From CAZUDI01 sp964618975 (GTDB taxonomy: Bacteria; Desulfobacterota; Desulfomonilia; UBA1062): 64,000 nt of DNA. The notes under the pieces are model-generated. The model made no database searches. It saw only the letters and a program-made list of their open reading frames with translations, and was not told the origin of the DNA. The stretch spans positions 129,241 to 193,240 of the forward strand of contig CAZUDI010000002.1 in NCBI GenBank assembly GCA_964618975.1. Direction: 5' to 3'. Positions within the stretch are counted from its first letter, which is position 1; each line of letters begins with the position of its first letter. The position numbers and the translations under genes were made by a program. Shown here piece after piece: positions 34,708-43,130 of this stretch.

Positions 34708-34989
34708 TCAGTGATAATCGGTGATCTCGACTTCGTACGCATCCCCTGCTTCCCAGATGAAACAGACCCTCCACCTCTCGTTGATGCGGATGCTGTATTC
34801 ACCTTCCCTGTCCCCCGACAGTTTTTCCAGCCGGTTGGCGGGGGGTATGCGAAGAAACCCCAGGTCCGTAGCTCCGTGTATCATGGTGAGCTTTCTCAGC
34901 GCGGCCCTCTGAATATCCTTCGGGAATTTTTTCGAATGATTCCCGGAGAATATCCTTGCGGTCTCCTTGCATCGAAAGGATCTGATCAC
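34708..34989 (-). CDS. higB: HigB-type toxin, RelE superfamily
   Basis: A 93-residue mRNA-interferase-like toxin. IRSFRCKETARIFSG opens it, AALRKLTMIHGATDLGFLR and PPANRLEKLSGDREGEYSI are the standard HigB core, and RINERWRVCFIWEAGDAYEVEI-type sequence closes it. The start is GTG. The promoter's -10 lies only seven bases upstream and no ribosome binding site is present, so the transcript may be leaderless. It is the first gene of the higBA pair. Confidence 0.93.
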   Translation of the reverse strand: MIRSFRCKETARIFSGNHSKKFPKDIQRAALRKLTMIHGATDLGFLRIPPANRLEKLSGDREGEYSIRINERWRVCFIWEAGDAYEVEITDYH

Positions 34990-34995
34990 GATTTG

Positions 34996-35034
34996 CTAAT
35001 AACCTTACGCGTTAGTATTGTCAAGGGATACTAA
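34996..35034 (-). promoter_or_regulatory. higBA promoter and operator
   Basis: On the minus strand a -35 TTGACA (35024-35019), a 17-base spacer and a -10 TATTAG (35001-34996) form a strong promoter. The inverted repeat TTAGTAT (35012-35018) and ATACTAA (35028-35034) surrounds the -35 box, the expected place for HigA to bind. Confidence 0.75.
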
Positions 35035-35386
35035 AGCGTCAAACACAGGCCTCCGGTGCTTGCCCACCTGAGCGCCGGTTTGCCGGATATGTGGTGAAGC
35101 CTGTTCCTTCGGGTCGTAATCACCAGGGATGTCGATCGCTCAGCCCCCCAGGATCGATCCATCTCCACCGCTCAGGGATCTCTTTCCCCGGATATATTAA
35201 CCCGGCAGACGGGAGTTCATGTCATTTTTCTGATAGCTCAACGGAAGGGATCACCACCTTTCGGCACGCCCCTTTCAAGTCCCCCGCCAGCCAGGCAACC
35301 CGACCTGCCGCCCGGACCGCCGGAAATCGGGTTCCGGCGGGAATGGGCCGGGAAGGAATGCCGGCCCGCCGGAGAAATCGATCCTC
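35035..35386. other. intergenic stretch between higB and a broken gene
   Basis: About 350 bases upstream of the higBA promoter with no gene that I can support on either strand. It ends at the truncated acyl-CoA synthetase fragment next to the scaffold gap. Confidence 0.4.
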
Positions 35387-35540
35387 AGGGCCGGGCCGCC
35401 GCCGGAGATGATGCGGTTGCACTCGCCGCCCAGGGCGTCGTGGAGCTTCGAGTAGACCAGCTTGGAGAACAGCTTCTGCTTGAGCGCCAGGCCCGCGGAC
35501 GGCTTCCCGCCACCCTCCATGGCCATGGAGTAGTCGATCG
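35387..35540 (-). pseudogene. fragment of a long-chain acyl-CoA synthetase, cut by a scaffold gap
   Basis: On the minus strand the translation leaving the gap reads MAMEGGGKPSAGLALKQKLF, then SKLVYSKLHDALGG and IISGGGPAL. This is the familiar internal segment of FadD-type synthetases (K-LVYSKLR-ALGG, ISGGAPL). Upstream sequence is lost in the N run, and downstream the similarity stops abruptly in a GC-rich stretch after GGGPAL. It differs from the intact synthetase at 39420-41222. It is either a real truncated gene or an assembly artefact; the second is favoured by the inverted repeat around the gap. Confidence 0.65.
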
Positions 35541-35550
35541 NNNNNNNNNN
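35541..35550. other. scaffold gap (run of N) inside a 19-base inverted repeat
   Basis: Ten N bases. The 19 bases at 35387-35405 reappear as their reverse complement at 35566-35584, so the gap sits in the loop of a GC-rich dyad. A hard-to-sequence hairpin or a false contig join would both produce this. Confidence 0.9.
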
Positions 35551-35591
35551 AGATGAAAAATGATCCCGGCGGCGGCCCGGCCCTCCAACCC

Positions 35592-36218
35592 CTAGATCCA
35601 GCCCAGGGCGCCGAAGACGATCAGGCCTGCCAGGTTGAGGGCCCCCAGGATGCCGATGAAGCTGAAGCCCTTCTTCAGCTCCACCTCGTGACACCAGACC
35701 GCGGCGGCGAAGAAGGGGATGTAGACGGTCACGAACACCAAGAAGGCGCCCCAGAAGGGATAGACCCACACGAAGGTCGGCGTGCGCACCAGGAAGATCT
35801 CGAGGATGGCGGCCCCGGCCGCCGAGGCCACGGCCACGAAGACCCGGCTGTTGATCCCCAGCATCCTGGCCGCAGGGTCTTTGGGCAGGAGCTTGACCGC
35901 CACCATGCCGGCGATGGAGAACATGAGGCTGATCTCCACGCCCACCCCCACCATGATGGCGAACGCGGTGCCCTCCGGCACGGTCCACAGGGCGTGCCCG
36001 GTGAAGTGCTGGATGAGGGCGTTGATGATCTCCACGAACCAGTGCACCATGTAGAGGCCCAGCCCGGCCGCGATGGTGCGGTAGTTGCCGCGCTCGTACT
36101 CGGTGGCGTAGATGTACAGGACGATCACCAACAGTGGGATGACGTACCACTGAAACGGATCGCCCGACCTCAGGATACCGAGGGCCTGCTGGGTTGCCTC
36201 CGGATGATTGAGAACCAT
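35592..36218 (-). CDS. polytopic membrane protein of unknown function
   Basis: A 208-residue inner-membrane protein with six predicted helices, near residues 24-44, 54-76, 87-110, 126-145, 152-178 and 186-207. Charged and aromatic residues inside helices (HWFVEIINALIQHF, then FWGAFLVFVTVYIPFF) and an acidic loop (YATEYERGNYR) hint at a cofactor or ion role. It does not match PmoC/AmoC in detail and I cannot name a family. The ATG follows AAAGGAGGAGG. The gene ends 41 bases from the scaffold gap; any downstream partner may be missing. Confidence 0.75.
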   Translation of the reverse strand: MVLNHPEATQQALGILRSGDPFQWYVIPLLVIVLYIYATEYERGNYRTIAAGLGLYMVHWFVEIINALIQHFTGHALWTVPEGTAFAIMVGVGVEISLMFSIAGMVAVKLLPKDPAARMLGINSRVFVAVASAAGAAILEIFLVRTPTFVWVYPFWGAFLVFVTVYIPFFAAAVWCHEVELKKGFSFIGILGALNLAGLIVFGALGWI

Positions 36219-36348
36219 GCTACCTCCTCCTTTCACGAGTGGGATCTTTATGGGGGAATACTAACCCCTTATGCGGCGAAAAGGAACGGGGAAGCGTGTT
36301 TCCCGGGCAGATTTCCCTCGATGAGGGCATCGGCTGGTCTCAATCGAC

Positions 36349-36397
36349 GGGGGAAAACTTCCTGAAAAGAGGTTTTCCCCCGACCCCTTTCAAGAAT
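36349..36397. repeat. family B palindromic repeat
   Basis: GGGGGAAAAC (36349-36358) and GTTTTCCCCC (36372-36381) form a stem, followed by GACCCCTTTCAAGAATTTT. The same stem and tail occur at 49751-49800 and, diverged, within 12425-12564. Confidence 0.6.
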
Positions 36398-36458
36398 TTT
36401 TAATGACCATAATTCCCCGACGCTGGCTTTAAGGGTTGGCTTTGTTGTTTGTTTTTTG

Positions 36459-36537
36459 GCAATTCCGGTGGCGAAACCATAAAATTGGCGGAATACCTCG
36501 CTGCTTGTGGCGAGGATCGTCAATTTTGAGGAATTGC
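36459..36537. repeat. 79-base nested hairpin
   Basis: Three nested arms: GCAATTCC with GGAATTGC at the ends, AAAATTG (36481) with CAATTTT (36521), and CCTCGC (36496) with GCGAGG (36510). A T-rich tail follows. It is not related to families A or B. It could be a small mobile palindrome or a terminator-like RNA; no gene lies in the surrounding 36398-36762. Confidence 0.5.
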
Positions 36538-36762
36538 TTTATTTATATTGTATTGTTGTATAAGATTCACGCCCTGGCCAAGGTGATTCCAGATACGCAA
36601 GATGCCTTTTCTATCATGCACCTCATATGTAAGCCTTCTGAGCCTCACCGTCCCTTTCCTTTTCGAGCTCACGCCTGAAGCCTGTCTGCCCAGGACGCAA
36701 GAGGCCCGAGGCGTGCCTGCCCTGCCAATGTTGCGACCTCAGGACCCGAACACACCCCTATC

Positions 36763-37785
36763 TCAGAAGACGTACTGGAGCCCCAGGGTCGTGGACCTGT
36801 CCGTCTTCTTGACCGGGTCCGGGGGGTCGCTCGTGTAATCCAGGATAGAGGAAAGCCGCATGGTCCACCTTGTTGTCAAAGGGGCACCGATGACGGCCTC
36901 GTTGCGCAGGCGGTTCCGGTCGCCACGCTCGACACGCGGGTAGAAGGCGACGTTGTCCGTAAAGACCAGGTGTGTGCCGAACCTGTAGCGGATGTTGGCC
37001 GCCAGCCGCGCCGACCAGGAATCCCGGTTGTTTGCGGTGACGTAGTTTTCGAAGAGATAGGCGATGCCGGCCTCCACTCTAAGCTCTCTTCGGGGATCCT
37101 CCCAGATCTGGTAGCCCAGGCCCGGTCCGACGGTGGTGGTCAGCTTGATGTCCCGGAAACGGTCGTTGAGGAAATCCAGGTTCAGGTATCCGTACAGTCC
37201 CTTCACGAGAAAGCGGTCGTATTTCACTACCCCGAAGTGGTTGCGGGTGGTCACCCGCCGGTCTTCCTCGCCGTAGGTGAAGAGATAGCTGAGGCTGATA
37301 CGGTCTTTTGCGCGGCGCCGGACCCCTTCAATCACGGCCGAGGCCCCGGTCCTGTCCGTATTGCCTGTCTGCAGGTTCCCGGCCAGGGTGATCCCGCCTT
37401 CCCACCGGATCCGGGGGGGATTGATCGCGACGATGTCTGGGAGATCGACCGTGACGGCCGCCCGGGGATCAGATGGGGTGATGGTGATGCGTCCATCCGG
37501 CCGGGAGCCGATGGTGCCCTTCAGGACCTCGCCGCCTGACAGGTGCACCGCCACCGCTCTGTCGGTGACGAGCTTGCGGACGGCACAGAGCCTGATCTCC
37601 ACGGGACTGGAATAGCCGGTTTTGAACGTCAGATTACCTCTTACCATGCCCACCAGCGTGCCCGTGAAACGGTCACCGTTGGAGAGCACGATCTCGTCCG
37701 CAGAGGCGGCCGCCGCTCCCGCAAACATGATCCCCAGGCACAGGACACGGCATACAAGACGACCGGTGCGGTTCCTGATCGTAAT
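36763..37785 (-). CDS. DUF481 outer-membrane protein, probable ATT start
   Basis: Protein of the DUF481 (salt-induced outer membrane protein YdiY-like) family. With the ATT start it has 340 residues. A signal peptide (RNRTGRLVCR, then VLCLGIMFAGAAAASA) precedes EIVLSNGDRFTGTLVGMVRG. A beta-rich barrel from about residue 130 follows, with WEGGITLAGNLQTGNTDRTG, and the C terminus is LGLQYVF, an outer-membrane sorting signal with final Phe. The only ATG (37728) would cut the signal peptide in half. ATT at 37785 lies five bases after a perfect AGGAGG. It stands alone, oriented away from the LuxR region. Confidence 0.82.
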   Translation of the reverse strand: MTIRNRTGRLVCRVLCLGIMFAGAAAASADEIVLSNGDRFTGTLVGMVRGNLTFKTGYSSPVEIRLCAVRKLVTDRAVAVHLSGGEVLKGTIGSRPDGRITITPSDPRAAVTVDLPDIVAINPPRIRWEGGITLAGNLQTGNTDRTGASAVIEGVRRRAKDRISLSYLFTYGEEDRRVTTRNHFGVVKYDRFLVKGLYGYLNLDFLNDRFRDIKLTTTVGPGLGYQIWEDPRRELRVEAGIAYLFENYVTANNRDSWSARLAANIRYRFGTHLVFTDNVAFYPRVERGDRNRLRNEAVIGAPLTTRWTMRLSSILDYTSDPPDPVKKTDRSTTLGLQYVF

Positions 37786-37918
37786 GACGGCCTCCTTTTA
37801 TCGCGGTTCTCAGATTTCCAATAAAAGGTTCAATTTCAAAGAGATCAGCGCTTGGATGATCAAGGACTATGCATCACCGCAGAGAATAAGTAAGGGCCGT
37901 GAAACTGAAATCAAGACA

Positions 37919-38068
37919 ATCCCGGGGACAGGCTTTCGCCCCTGTCGGGCGCCGCAAGAAGCATGAGAATTCGACCCCTGGCAAAAGCATGGGGATGGAC
38001 CCCAGGGCAGGCCCCTGCCCCTGCTTTCCGCCGCAGGCAGCGGGGAATTTGACCCTCAGGCCATCAAA
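37919..38068 (+). repeat. two tandem family A repeats
   Basis: A shortened copy (37919-37985, ending GAATTCGACCCCTGGCAAAA) is followed by a full one (37987-38068). The full copy has GGGGATGGACCCCAGGGCAG, CCGCCGCAGGCAGCGGGG and GACCCTCAGGCCATCAAA. The second overlaps the stop codon of the convergent-side LuxR gene. Confidence 0.7.
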
Positions 38069-39188
38069 TGAGGTGTCCCCGTAATTCCCTTTTCAGCAAG
38101 TCATCCCGCAAGGTGATCGCCCGCGCCAGGGTTTCCGTGCGGCCCCTGGCGTCCAGCTTTTCGGCCGCACCGTGGAGATGCTTCTTGACCGTCACGACCT
38201 TGATGCCCAGGGCCCGGGCGATATCCTCGTTGCGGTACCCCAGGGGGAGATAGGCCAGGACATTGACCTCCTGAGGCGTAAGCCCCAGGCGCCTCAGAAT
38301 GGAGAAGTCATGCACGGCATCTTCGCGCTCGGCCTTGACAAAGAGCAGGATGCGGCCCTTGTGGTCCCGCAGGGGGTAGGCCGTGAAGGTGATCTCGGCC
38401 CGGTGGGTCCCCGTGCCCAGGGACCACGGTCCGCGCGGGGCGGCGATCGTGTCGCCGCCAAAATCGATTCTCTGGATCCGCTCCCTTAAAGCGGCCGGCA
38501 ACAGGCCCTTGCCCTCGAGGCCGAAGGCCTCCGCCAGCAGCGCGCGGGCCCCGTTCGTGATATGGACCACCTGCAGCCTGCTGTCGAGCAGGATGGCGTT
38601 GGGCTCGTGGGCCTCGATCAGATGATCGAGGAGCGCCTGTTTCAAAAACGCCTCATAATAGAGAAGCTGGGTGCGTGCATGCAGATGGAGCACCGGGGCG
38701 AGGTGCCTGAGGGCCTGCTCGTCGCTCCCGGAAAAAGGACAGCGCCGGTCATTCCGGTACAAGCCCAGGCAGACAAAGTTTTCTCTGCCGGCCGCCAGCG
38801 GTGTGGTCAGGGTGTACATCGCCCCGGTGGTGCGTTCCAGATATTCTTCCACATAGAGTTGGCGCTCGTCGGCCAGATCCACGATGTCCTGGGTGAGATA
38901 GGTCTGGTACAGGCTCTGTTCGAAACCGCTTTGCACCTGGGAATAGATGGTCTGGGCATACATGTCATACGCGGCGATCTCATGAAAGATCGTTTCATAG
39001 TCGAAGCCCAGGCCGCTGTTGGTGAGGAGGGGACCTTCGAGCTGCCTCTTGTTGACAAGAAACAGCACCGACCAGTCGTGATGGACATAGCGTCCCAGCA
39101 TGTCCCGCAAGGCATCCGGCCAGGCCTCGAAATCGTCGAGGCCGGAAAAACCGGCATGCAGATCCAGGCTTGCCTGCGACAAATCCAT
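38064..39188 (-). CDS. LuxR-family transcriptional regulator
   Basis: A 374-residue regulator. The C-terminal LuxR helix-turn-helix spans about 303-355 (LTPQEVNVLAYLPLGYRNED, then IARALGIKVVTVKKHLH). The N-terminal 280 residues look like GAF/PAS-type sensing domains, with DHLIEAHEPNAILLDSRLQV near 187-206 reading as a PAS start. No receiver domain or phosphate site is present, so it is a one-component sensor. It is divergent from a long-chain acyl-CoA synthetase gene across 231 bases and may regulate it in response to an acid or acyl-CoA (inference). The start has AAAGGAGGGGG. Confidence 0.85.
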   Translation of the reverse strand: MDLSQASLDLHAGFSGLDDFEAWPDALRDMLGRYVHHDWSVLFLVNKRQLEGPLLTNSGLGFDYETIFHEIAAYDMYAQTIYSQVQSGFEQSLYQTYLTQDIVDLADERQLYVEEYLERTTGAMYTLTTPLAAGRENFVCLGLYRNDRRCPFSGSDEQALRHLAPVLHLHARTQLLYYEAFLKQALLDHLIEAHEPNAILLDSRLQVVHITNGARALLAEAFGLEGKGLLPAALRERIQRIDFGGDTIAAPRGPWSLGTGTHRAEITFTAYPLRDHKGRILLFVKAEREDAVHDFSILRRLGLTPQEVNVLAYLPLGYRNEDIARALGIKVVTVKKHLHGAAEKLDARGRTETLARAITLRDDLLKRELRGHLI

Positions 39189-39419
39189 ACCATCCCCCTC
39201 CTTTATTCAAGCATACAAATCCATCTTCGACAGATAGCATAAAAAAGATAAAATATTATGGCAACTTCTAATAATTCACTTTTCAAGAAATGCCGGTCAA
39301 TTGGGGCTTGTGCGGACCCGCGATCCTGGGTATAAATTCCTCGGCGGGCTCGCCCCCTGCCACCGGGCAGCAGGGGGGCGAGCCCGCTTGCGATGGCAAT
39401 CACTTTCAGGAGGCTCATC

Positions 39420-41222
39420 ATGGAAAAGTTCCAGCTGGACAAACCGGACAATCTCGTCGAGCTGTTCGAGAGCAGCGTCACGCGCTTTCCCGAGCGGCCC
39501 TTCCTGGGCACCAAGAACCGGGCGGGCGCGTACGAGTGGGTGACCTACCGCGAGGTGGGGCAACGCGTGGACAACCTGCGGGCGGGGCTGGCCGCCATCG
39601 GCATCAAGCGCGGCGACGCCGTGGGCATCATCTCCAACAACAGCACGGAATGGGCGGTGGGGCACTATGCCACCGCGGGCCTGGGGGCCTTCTATGTCCC
39701 CATGTACGAGGCCGAGCTGGTGCAGGTCTGGGAGTACATCGTCAAAGACAGCGGCCTGAAGGTGCTCTTGGTCGCCTCTTCCGCGATCTTCGACAAGATC
39801 AGGGACTTCCCGGAGCGCATCCCCACCCTGGAGCGGATCGTCCTCATCCCGGGTGAGGGCGAGGGCACGATGTCCGCCCTGGAGGAGCTCGGGCGCCGGC
39901 ACCCGGTGGCCTCGATCCGCCCCGACCCCGAGGAGGTGGCCGTCCTGGTCTACACCTCGGGGACCACGGGCGACCCCAAGGGGGTGCTGCTCATGCACAT
40001 GAACTGGACGAGCAACCACCATGCCCGGGCCAAGGGCTATCCCGACTTCAACCAGGACGACCGCTCGCTCTCGCTGCTGCCCTGGGCGCACTGCTTCGGC
40101 CTGGGAGAGCTGCACACCATGACGGCCCTGGGCGCCTCGACGGGCTTCATGGAGAGCACGGCGACCATTGTCAGCGACATGGCGAAGGTGCGCCCCACCT
40201 TCCTGATCGCGGTGCCGCGCATCTTCAACAAGGTCTACGACACGATCATAACCCGGGTCAGCGACGAGGGCGGCCTGAAAGAGCGGCTCTTCGAGGCCGG
40301 GGTCGCGACCGCCAAAAGGCGGCGGCTCCTGGCGGAGCAGGGGAAAGCGAGCCTCAGGGTGGACCTCACGTTCAAGGTCATCGATAAAATCGTGTTCCAG
40401 AAGATCCGCGACCTCTTCGGCGGCCGGCTGTGCGGCGCCATGACCGGCAGCGCCGCCATGACCCCCGAGATCTCACACTTCTTCCACGACATCGGCATCC
40501 CCCTCTACGACGCCTACGGCATGACCGAGACCACCCCCGGCATCACCATGAACGGCCCCACCAGGTTCCGCATCGGAAGCGTGGGCCCGGTCATGGACAA
40601 GGTCCGGGTGGTCATCGACACCTCGGTCACCGAGCCCGGGGCCGATGACGGGGAGATCATCTGCTACGGCCCCAATGTCATGAAGGGCTATCACAACAAG
40701 CCCGCGGCCACCCGGGAGGTCATGACCCCCGACGGCGGGGTGCGCACCGGCGACCGGGGCCGCTTCGACGCCGACGGCTTCCTGTGGATCACCGGCCGCA
40801 TCAAGGAACAGTACAAGCTCGAAAACGGCAAGTATGTCTTCCCGGCCGCGCTGGAGGAGGACATCTGCCTCAACCACTATGTGCAGAACGCCGTGGTCAC
40901 GGGCGCCAACCGGGCCTACAACATCGGCCTGATCGTCCCGGAGCCCGAGGCCCTCGAGGACTACGCCCGCAAGCACGACCTGCCCGGCGACTACAAGGCC
41001 CTCACCGCAACGCCCAAGATCCAGGGCATGATTATCAGGGAGATCATCGAGGCGCTCAAGGGCAAGTACGGCGGCTACGAGATCCCGAAAAGGTTCCTCT
41101 TCATCTCCGAGCCCTTCACCCTGGAAAACGGGATGCTGACCCAGACGATGAAGCTCAAACGGCGCAACATCCTCAAAAAATACGAGGGCCGGATCGAGGA
41201 CTTGTACCAGCAGGCGCCCTAG
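39420..41222 (+). CDS. long-chain fatty acid-CoA ligase, FadD15/AMP-binding family
   Basis: A 600-residue ligase activating fatty acids to CoA esters. Motifs: VYTSGTTGDPKGVLLMH (phosphate loop), LLPWAHCFGLGE, GGRLCGAMTGSAAM, DAYGMTETTPGITMN and the linker FLWITGRIKEQYKLENGKY. The ENGKYVFP segment and size are characteristic of the long-chain (FadD15/ACSL-like) branch, distinct from the shorter synthetase in the 3-14 kb operon. The start is the ATG after AGGAGG. It is the only enzyme gene in its unit and is divergent from the LuxR regulator. Confidence 0.9.
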   Translation: MEKFQLDKPDNLVELFESSVTRFPERPFLGTKNRAGAYEWVTYREVGQRVDNLRAGLAAIGIKRGDAVGIISNNSTEWAVGHYATAGLGAFYVPMYEAELVQVWEYIVKDSGLKVLLVASSAIFDKIRDFPERIPTLERIVLIPGEGEGTMSALEELGRRHPVASIRPDPEEVAVLVYTSGTTGDPKGVLLMHMNWTSNHHARAKGYPDFNQDDRSLSLLPWAHCFGLGELHTMTALGASTGFMESTATIVSDMAKVRPTFLIAVPRIFNKVYDTIITRVSDEGGLKERLFEAGVATAKRRRLLAEQGKASLRVDLTFKVIDKIVFQKIRDLFGGRLCGAMTGSAAMTPEISHFFHDIGIPLYDAYGMTETTPGITMNGPTRFRIGSVGPVMDKVRVVIDTSVTEPGADDGEIICYGPNVMKGYHNKPAATREVMTPDGGVRTGDRGRFDADGFLWITGRIKEQYKLENGKYVFPAALEEDICLNHYVQNAVVTGANRAYNIGLIVPEPEALEDYARKHDLPGDYKALTATPKIQGMIIREIIEALKGKYGGYEIPKRFLFISEPFTLENGMLTQTMKLKRRNILKKYEGRIEDLYQQAP

Positions 41223-41326
41223 GCCCCCGGGGCCGTGCAATCCGCCGCGATGGCCGGGAACCATCCAGGGGGAACACCCCCTGCCTTTCTGCCGCATTTC
41301 AAGGCCGAAGACAGGGGCGCCCCCCC

Positions 41327-41409
41327 GATCAGGGGGACGAACCCCGGGGCACGCCTGTGCCCCTGCCTGCCGCTGCAAGCGGCGGGGAATGCGCCCCTCA
41401 GGCCATCAC
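41327..41409 (+). repeat. family A palindromic repeat, near-consensus copy
   Basis: Reads ATCAGGGGGACGAACCCC, GGGGCACGCCTGTGCCCC, then CTGCAAGCGGCGGGGAATG and CCCCTCAGGCCATCAC. A short partial copy (CCAGGGGGAACACCCCCTGCC) lies just before, near 41264-41285. The remaining gap to 41677 contains no supported gene. Confidence 0.75.
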
Positions 41410-41677
41410 AATCCCGGGCTTGACTTTCCCCTGCGCCCCATTACCCTCTGCTCCAGTGCACTGCTGCAATCGTTGCAATCGTGTCTTTGCCTTGGATTGC
41501 CCCGCCTGCACGTGTTCCTGGCGGCTTCCTGGAGCGGGATGTGAATGCCTGACGGTTTGCCCATCACCCCCTGGTGGCCTGCCGCCCTGGCCCCAGGCAC
41601 GGGCGACCCCCCCCGGATCGCCGCCCTCAAGGCACCGGCACGGCGGCGGGTGTCTGGAAAAATCAGGAGTTACGGCC

Positions 41678-43117
41678 ATGAAGGAAAGCTATCGGATACT
41701 TCTAGCCCTGCTGGCAGCCGGCCTGCTGGCCGGGCTCGCCGCAGCCTGCTCGCAGCCGGAAGACGAGAGCGACAAGTTCTCCTATCTCGCGGCCGCGGAG
41801 GCCACCTCTGAGCCCTGGGAGGTGGCGGTCATCACCGACAACGCCTCGTCCCTGGCCGCGGTGGCCACGGATGAGAGCGGCGTCAGCTACTGGTTCTATG
41901 CCGTCCGGAACGCTGAGGGCGAGCCGGATTACATCAGCGAGTTCATCCTGACCAGACTGGAAGCCACCGGCATCGCGGAACTGATCGACATCACCTTCGA
42001 CGAGCAGCAGCGCGTCACAGGCGTCACCCTGCCGGACCTGCAGGGCTCGCTCGGCCTGGACTACGCCTCGGCCTCGGAGGTGGTCGTGCGCGTCACAACC
42101 CCCACCGGCCTGAGCGAGACCCTCAGCGTGCCCAACCCCTACACCGCCGATTCCGTCTTCACGCTCGCGCGCGCCACCGCGCTGCAGGAGGCCTTCTGCA
42201 GGGATTGGGCCGGGTTCCCGGCGGACGACGTCCACACCTGGATCGGGCTCATCGAGGCCTGCGCGGTGGGTCCGGTGCCCCAGGTGATCATCGGCCCTCT
42301 CTATCCCGGAGATGTGGGGCATATGGCGCAGGTCAGAGAGCTGGACGAGTCCCTGCCCGGCTACTACGCCTATACCTACCAGGTGGCCTGGGTCGACGAC
42401 TACGCCTTGTGGGAGAGCTACTGTCTGTGCATGAAGAACGTCACCTGCGCCCTGCTGGCCGGGGATACCGTCTTCCCGCTCTTCAATATCGGGCACACCC
42501 TGTGCAACCTCGCGGAAGGCATCCTCACGGACCTCATGGGGGCCACGGAGACGGCGGAGGTGGAGGCCGTGCTCACGGCCACGGGCGAACAGCTCAGCCT
42601 GAACGGTCTGCCGGGCACGGTCGTGGAGGTGGCCGACTGCATGATGACCTCCGGCGACCCCTGTTCGCGGCAGCAGTTCGATCTCCTCAGGAACGATATC
42701 TTCCAGCCGCAGAAGATCCAGATGAAATACAGCGATGTCATCAAGACGATCGACTTCTATCCCCTGGAGGATGAAAAGATCGAGCAGGTCAGCTTCGCCG
42801 AGCTGTGCTGCGGCGATGTCACCGAGGCCGGCGGGGACACCCCCGAAAGCCACGAGCACGAGCTGGGGCTCACCCGGGGCGAATTCGTCTTTGCCTACGA
42901 GACCTACACCGTCAAGGACCACATGGTGGTGCTCTATGAGGGCAGCACCCTCTTCGACACCGGGTGTGTCGGCACCCAGGGCTACCGGTCGACCACCATC
43001 CGCTATGCGGGCAACTCCCACAAGGTCACGGTGCACGTCCTGCCCAACTGCGAGGGGTACACCTCGGGGACGGCCTGGGAATACCAGATCACCTGCCCCG
43101 TGCCGATAGAGCCCTGA
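41678..43117 (+). CDS. lipoprotein of unknown function, cysteine-rich
   Basis: A 479-residue exported lipoprotein. The signal peptide LLALLAAGLLAGLAAAC ends in a lipobox (L-A-A-A-C), followed by an acidic SQPEDESDK stretch. The mature protein has about 15 cysteines, several in pairs (YCLCMKNVTC, ELCCGD), implying disulfides in the periplasm. The N-terminal half has a beta-strand pattern resembling RHS/YD-like or bacterial repeat beta structure, but no family is recognised. The ATG follows AGGAG. It converges on the MATE gene 13 bases away. Confidence 0.7.
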   Translation: MKESYRILLALLAAGLLAGLAAACSQPEDESDKFSYLAAAEATSEPWEVAVITDNASSLAAVATDESGVSYWFYAVRNAEGEPDYISEFILTRLEATGIAELIDITFDEQQRVTGVTLPDLQGSLGLDYASASEVVVRVTTPTGLSETLSVPNPYTADSVFTLARATALQEAFCRDWAGFPADDVHTWIGLIEACAVGPVPQVIIGPLYPGDVGHMAQVRELDESLPGYYAYTYQVAWVDDYALWESYCLCMKNVTCALLAGDTVFPLFNIGHTLCNLAEGILTDLMGATETAEVEAVLTATGEQLSLNGLPGTVVEVADCMMTSGDPCSRQQFDLLRNDIFQPQKIQMKYSDVIKTIDFYPLEDEKIEQVSFAELCCGDVTEAGGDTPESHEHELGLTRGEFVFAYETYTVKDHMVVLYEGSTLFDTGCVGTQGYRSTTIRYAGNSHKVTVHVLPNCEGYTSGTAWEYQITCPVPIEP

Positions 43118-43130
43118 AGCCTCCGCAGCC

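Noticed and set aside
35592..36218. Particulate methane/ammonia monooxygenase subunit C
   Set aside because: The number of helices and the Trp/His-rich look gave this idea, but the copper-site motifs and the other subunits are missing.
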